From Tetrahymena thermophila SB210 (lineage: Eukaryota; Ciliophora; Oligohymenophorea; Hymenostomatida; Tetrahymenidae), in the NCBI RefSeq assembly GCF_000189635.1, contig NW_002476380.1:372001-436000 (forward strand): 64,000 nt of DNA. Reading direction: 5' to 3'. Of this stretch, positions 59,199-64,000 are shown piece after piece (the first letter of the stretch is position 1; each line of letters begins with the position of its first letter). Both the position numbers and the translations under genes were made by a program. The notes under the pieces were generated by a model. The model did not search any database. It was not told the DNA's origin and saw only the letters and a list, made by a program, of their open reading frames with translations.

Positions 59199-62100
59199 AT
59201 GTCTGACAAAAACAAAATGGAGGAAGAAAAGCCTGTTGCTGAGTAACCTAAGAAAAACAATAAAAAGGATAAGAAAGAAAAGGAAGACGAACTCGTAAAA
59301 CAAATTTCACAATTAAATAGTTAAAGAAGGAGAATATTATTTTATTTATTTGGCTATTATGTAAATTGAAATAACAAAAATATTGCATAATCAATTTGTA
59401 GCAAAATGCAAGCTAGGTTAATGAGTATTGATAAAAGGCTCTAATAAAAAATCATCTTTAAGTTTTTGAGTTTGATTCAAGATTTTTTGATTTTAATGAA
59501 AATGTTTTTTCTACTTTAAATGAATCTATCTTCTCCTTCTTTAAAATAACAAAAATATCAAAGAAAAGTTTTTAATTTTTAAAATTTTATCAAGAGTGAG
59601 GAAGATAAAAAGTTGAAGGAAAATATAGAATTGTGGGTACTTAGAATATAGGATGTCGATACTAATTTAGCTAGTGTTGCTCTTGGTTAATTAAGAGAGG
59701 AAGTCAGAAAAACTACTACTTCAATGACTTCAGTTCCTAAACCTTTTAAATTCTTAAAGGCACACTATGAAGGCTTGTCTAAATTCTATGAATCAAGTGC
59801 TCCTTCTTAATTTAAAGTAAATAAATATAATTATATTATTGCCTTGTGAATGATTTTAATGCTTTATTTCCGTAAAAAACTAGAAAGAATTAGCTGATTT
59901 CTTATCAGTCATCTCCATGACAATGGCAGAAAGAGGAAAATAAATCTCTCTCAGATATTTAAAGGAAGGTACTCTCAATGATTTCAAAAATTGGGGTTAT
60001 GAATATCTTAATCATTTATCAGCTGATATTGGATAAACGTAATAAATAAAATATTAATAAGCTTATTCCTTCAAAAATTTATTTTAAGGTTTTTGTTAAA
60101 TTAATTGATTTTTAAATAACTAGATACAACTAGCGTATTGAAAAGAAAGAAAGTACAGATGATCTTATCTAGTTAGTTGAAGATATAGTCCCTTACTTTG
60201 TAGAAAACAATGCTGAGCACGATGCTGTTGATTTATTACTTGAAGTAGACAAGCTCTAATTTATTAAAAAGGTAAAAAAGAGTCAAATAGTTTTCAAACA
60301 TTTTAAAATAATTAATTAGCAAAGAAATTTGATTGCTCCTCATGAATTAATTTTAGAAATTAATGGAGTTGAGTTTAAATTTTTCTTTATATAAATAAAT
60401 AGTTCGTAAATAAAGAAAATTTTGAAAGAATCTCTTTGTATTTGCAATAATGCTGTTAATATTGTGTAGATTAAAATGAAATGGAAGAAACCTTAAAAGT
60501 TAATTATGAAATAGCATTGTCACTTTAACTTTATGTTAGCGCATTGAGATTAGCCATTAAGTTAGATGATATTGAAAAAATTAAAGAAGTTTTCTAAAGT
60601 TGTAAAGATAAATTAATTTTAAAATAACTCTGCTACCTTATTGCCAGACAAAGAATTGTTCTTAGCGAGTTAGACCTTGATGAAGATCTTTTAAAAATTG
60701 CTTCCAACTAGCATCTCACTGATTTTTATTTGCGTTTTGCCAAAGAATTAGATGCCTTAGAACCCAAAAAGCCCGAATAGGTTTATAAATCTGTCCTTGA
60801 AGATAATAAGGCATAAATTGATTCTTTAAATGCCAATATTGCAGATACTTACGTAAATGCTTTTGTCAATATGGGTTGCAAGAAGGACACCCTTATGGTA
60901 GTTCCAAAAACTGAAAAGCCTTGGATTTATAACTTAAAGAAAACCGGTATTGCTGCTGCTACTTCTTCAATCGGTTTGATTGATATGTGGGATATTGAAT
61001 CAGGTAAAATAAAATAGAATATTATTATTAATTTATTCAATTAATTACTTTGAATTAAAATAAATTTGGATATAAACTCAATTCAAAACTTTTAAAATAA
61101 TTAGGTACTGAACATATTAACGAATATCTTAATCTTTCTGATGGTTACGGTAAATAAGGTGCATTAATAGGTATTGGTTTGTTCTCCAGTGGTATTGTTG
61201 ATGAGAACTTAACTGCTAAGGCATTACTTGAAAGTGAATTAAGTTCAAAAGATGAACTCTGCAAACTTGGAGCTATTATTGGTTTAGGTATGGCTTATGC
61301 AGGTAGTGCAAATGAAGATTTAAAGGCTATTTTTGAACCCATTTTCTCAGACTCATCCAGTAAATTATAAATCACTGCTTTCGCTGCTTTGAGTTTAGGT
61401 TTAATTTTTGTTGGTAAATGTGATGAAGATATTTCCTAATGGATTATTCAAATTTTAGCTGAATATGCTTCTTCTACTGAAAAATATCTTGATACTCATT
61501 TAGCTAGATATTTCGCTGTTGCTATGGGTCTTCTCTTCTTAGGTTAATAAGAAAGAGCTGAGGCAACTATTGAATGCATGGGTATTATTGAACATGATTT
61601 CGGTAAATTACTAATTTAAATTCTTTCATAAAAGATTGATTTCATTTCTTATTATAAATTGATTTGAATAAAAAAACATATTTTATCACATTTAATGATA
61701 AGTTGGATTTTAACATTATGAATTCAAATTAAAATATAATTTCTTAAAAAAAATAAAGCCAAATATTGTGAAATCACCATTGAAGGTTGTGCTTACGCTG
61801 GTAGTGGCAATGTCTTAAAAGTATAAAAAATGTTACATCACTGCACTTAGAAGGTAGAAGAAGACAAGGTATTTATTAGTTAAATAAACTATTGAGTTTA
61901 AATTAAAATATTATCATATTTATAAAAGTCTGCTTTCTAATAAGCTGCAATTGTTTCTCTTGCTTTGATAAGTTCAAGTGAAGGTATTGGTAATGAAATG
62001 GCTCACCGCTCATTAAATCATATTTTATAATACTGTGAATTACCTGTTAAAAGAGCAGTTCCATTAGCTCTCGCAATTTTAAATATTTCAAATCCTAAAA

Positions 62101-62932
62101 TTAATGTTATGGATCTCTTATTAAAATTCAGTCATGATGATGACTAAGAACTCAGCTAGAGAGCCATCTTCTCTATGGGTTTAGTAGGTGCTGGTACCAA
62201 TAATTCAAGATTAGCTGATATTTTGAGAAATTTATCATCAACTTATAAGTAAGACAGTAGCAATAAATTCTTTATCAGAATTGCTTAAGGTCTTGTTTAG
62301 ATGGGAAAAGTAATTAATATCTAAAAATTTTGCAATTAATGTATTAAAAATTAATTAATTAATCAATTAGGGTATGGTAACATTGTAACCTTACTATTCT
62401 GACAAATTCTTGTTGAACAAGGTCGGATTATCTGGCATAATTACAGTAATTCACTCTTTAATGGATACTAAATCTGTTTTCGGTGATTAACATTACACCA
62501 TGCTTTATCTAGGATTAGCTGCCTATCCTCGTATGCTCTTTACAGTAAAATATTTATTCAATATTGAAATAGCAGTTTTAAAGTATTAATTATATTTTCA
62601 TTAATAAAATAGGTTGATGAAAATGGTGAAAATAAAGCTATAGATATCAGAGTTGGACAAGCTGTAGATGTTGTTGGTCAAGCTGGTAAGCCTAAGAAAA
62701 TTACTGGTTTCTAAACTCATCAATCACCTGTCCTTATCAGTTATGGTGAAAGGTAATAAATATGATTTTATTTAACAAAAAGTATTAATTTAAAATAAAA
62801 ATAAATAGAGCTGAGTTAGGAAGCGACGAATATATTCCTTTATAAGCAACTGTTCTTGAAAATATTATCATAGTATAGAAAAATCCCGATTATGTTCCTG
62901 AAGAAGAAAGTAAAAATAAAAGAAAGCAATGA
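59199..62932 (+). CDS. RPN1: 26S proteasome regulatory subunit Rpn1 (PSMD2)
   Basis: Eleven exons (59199-59294, 59595-59816, 59884-60038, 60124-60271, 60403-61003, 61105-61602, 61759-61868, 61929-62309, 62371-62544, 62613-62752, 62809-62932) give 882 residues, the expected size. A Lys/Glu-rich N-terminus is followed by [20 protein letters not shown], the conserved Rpn1 opening. The proteasome/cyclosome repeats appear as [45 protein letters not shown] and [16 protein letters not shown]. The C-terminus has [20 protein letters not shown] and the closing YVPEEESK. Rpn1 sits at the base of the 19S particle, contacts Rpt1/Rpt2 and docks ubiquitin and UBL shuttle proteins and Usp14/Ubp6. All splices keep phase. 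Intron 1 is long (300 bp). Confidence 0.97.
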
Positions 62933-64000
62933 GAAGTTGATTAAGAATGAAACATTTTCTAAATTTACAATTAAAGAAATGTATAAATTTAGAAAAAGCA
63001 ATAGAACAAACAAACAATCGATAAATCAATAAAACAAACAAACAAATAATAAATTGTTTTGTATTTATAATATTATAATAGGAGAAAAGAACTCCATTAT
63101 TTATAACGTGTATACATCTTGTCTTAAAAGCCTCTAAACCCAAATTAAATTAAAAAATTGTAAAATCAAGCAGATTTGTTAAAAATTATTAAAGATTTAA
63201 ATTAAATTTTATAATTTATTTTTATAGAACTCAAATTTATTTTAAATAGAGAAATTTAAATAAACTTAATATATCAATAAATTGATTATTAGCATATTTG
63301 CATATTTGAATATTTAATTTAGTCGAATATTTTAATTCTACTAAATTCTATATTATGTTTCAAAAGTTTATTTATTATTTTAAAATTAGAAGCAAAAATA
63401 GATAATTTAAATTTAATCTATAAAAAATTCAATAATTAGCAAATGAATTCAAAATAAAACATTGAATTATTGAAAAGATGTTTAATTCAATATAAAAATT
63501 AATTTATAATAGTATTTAAATTTAAATTTTATAGCTGATAAAAATCAACAGCAAACACGCATGCCTAATTTATTTGAACAGGATTAAATTATTTCAAATG
63601 AAAAAGGAGAAAAGATACAAGATCATTCACTTTTATTTTATATTGTGCATAAAGGAATTAAAATGAATGAAAATATATACAAATACTCAAGCAATCAAAC
63701 AAAAAATAGAGCATTTAATTATTTAGAAGCAATTATTTGTTAACTAAAAAATAAATGTTTGTATGTGTGTATGCATGTGAATATGCATGTAATTATATAT
63801 ATTATTTCCTTTAATAACACTAAAAAATAGGTAGCTCGCTTGGTCTTAATTTGAGCACTCTTGGCAAATGGATGAATGAATAAATGAATGAGGAAATGAG
63901 AGGAACAATGAAAGAAATGAATTGAAAAAATGCAAAAATGAATGAAGTGAGAAATAAGAGAAGGTAAATATTGATTAGATATAAAAAAGATCTAAGGATA
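62933..64000. other. Intergenic to the window edge
   Basis: AT-rich. Weak tg/atgc simple repeats near 63760-63790 and an atga-type repeat near 63870-63950. No gene or RNA recognised. Confidence 0.5.

Overview
The window is nuclear DNA of a ciliate, most likely the macronuclear genome of a Tetrahymena species. It is about 80% A+T and full of short AT-rich GT...AG introns. TAA and TAG are read as glutamine inside clearly conserved proteins (proteasome Rpn1, DHHC acyltransferase, AnmK, phosphofructokinases), and TGA is the only stop. All reading frames here use that code. Exon joins were worked out by eye from frame continuity, splice signals and family motifs, so exon ends are proposals.

Layout. 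0-4.3 kb: three paralogous small cysteine-rich secreted proteins, the first cut by the window edge. 5.3-8.9 kb, minus strand: a Rab-like GTPase, a doubtful ORF and a GDT1/TMEM165-type cation transporter. 9.9-13.2 kb: an ankyrin-DHHC palmitoyltransferase followed by a decayed copy of its 3' end. 13.8-18 kb: two coiled-coil proteins. 18.9-20.3 kb, minus: a FYVE-finger coiled-coil protein. 21.3 kb: tRNA-Leu(AAG). 21.7-22.8 kb: an intronless anhydro-N-acetylmuramic acid kinase, probably acquired from bacteria. 23.2 kb, minus: a 97-residue protein beginning MGGCSGK. 25.6-31.4 kb: two tandem membrane-anchored phosphofructokinase paralogues, each lacking a different part of the active site. 31.8-39.4 kb: two divergent large coiled-coil proteins, one with a clear von Willebrand A (vWA) domain and one with a possible degenerate vWA-like core. 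40.6 kb, minus: tail-anchored cytochrome b5. About 42 kb: a short island of unusual composition. 44-46 kb, minus: a Gln/Asn/Ser-rich protein. 46.4-47.2 kb: a PNPO-like flavoprotein.

47.5-52.3 kb is the most unusual part. It is a tandem array of about 13 copies of a 73-74-nt tRNA-like RNA gene, with a consensus Pol III B box, a T-arm, an acceptor-like stem, an encoded CCA and a T-run. The central copies repeat every 389-391 bp and those at the edges are decayed. 52.8-58.2 kb, minus: a Gln/Asn-rich protein of about 1635 residues with an N-myristoylation-type start. 59.2-62.9 kb: the 26S proteasome subunit Rpn1. The last kilobase holds nothing I can identify.

No operon-like cooperation is visible, as expected in a ciliate. 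The local clusters are duplicated families: cysteine-rich proteins, phosphofructokinases, perhaps the two vWA-type proteins, and the tRNA-like RNAs.
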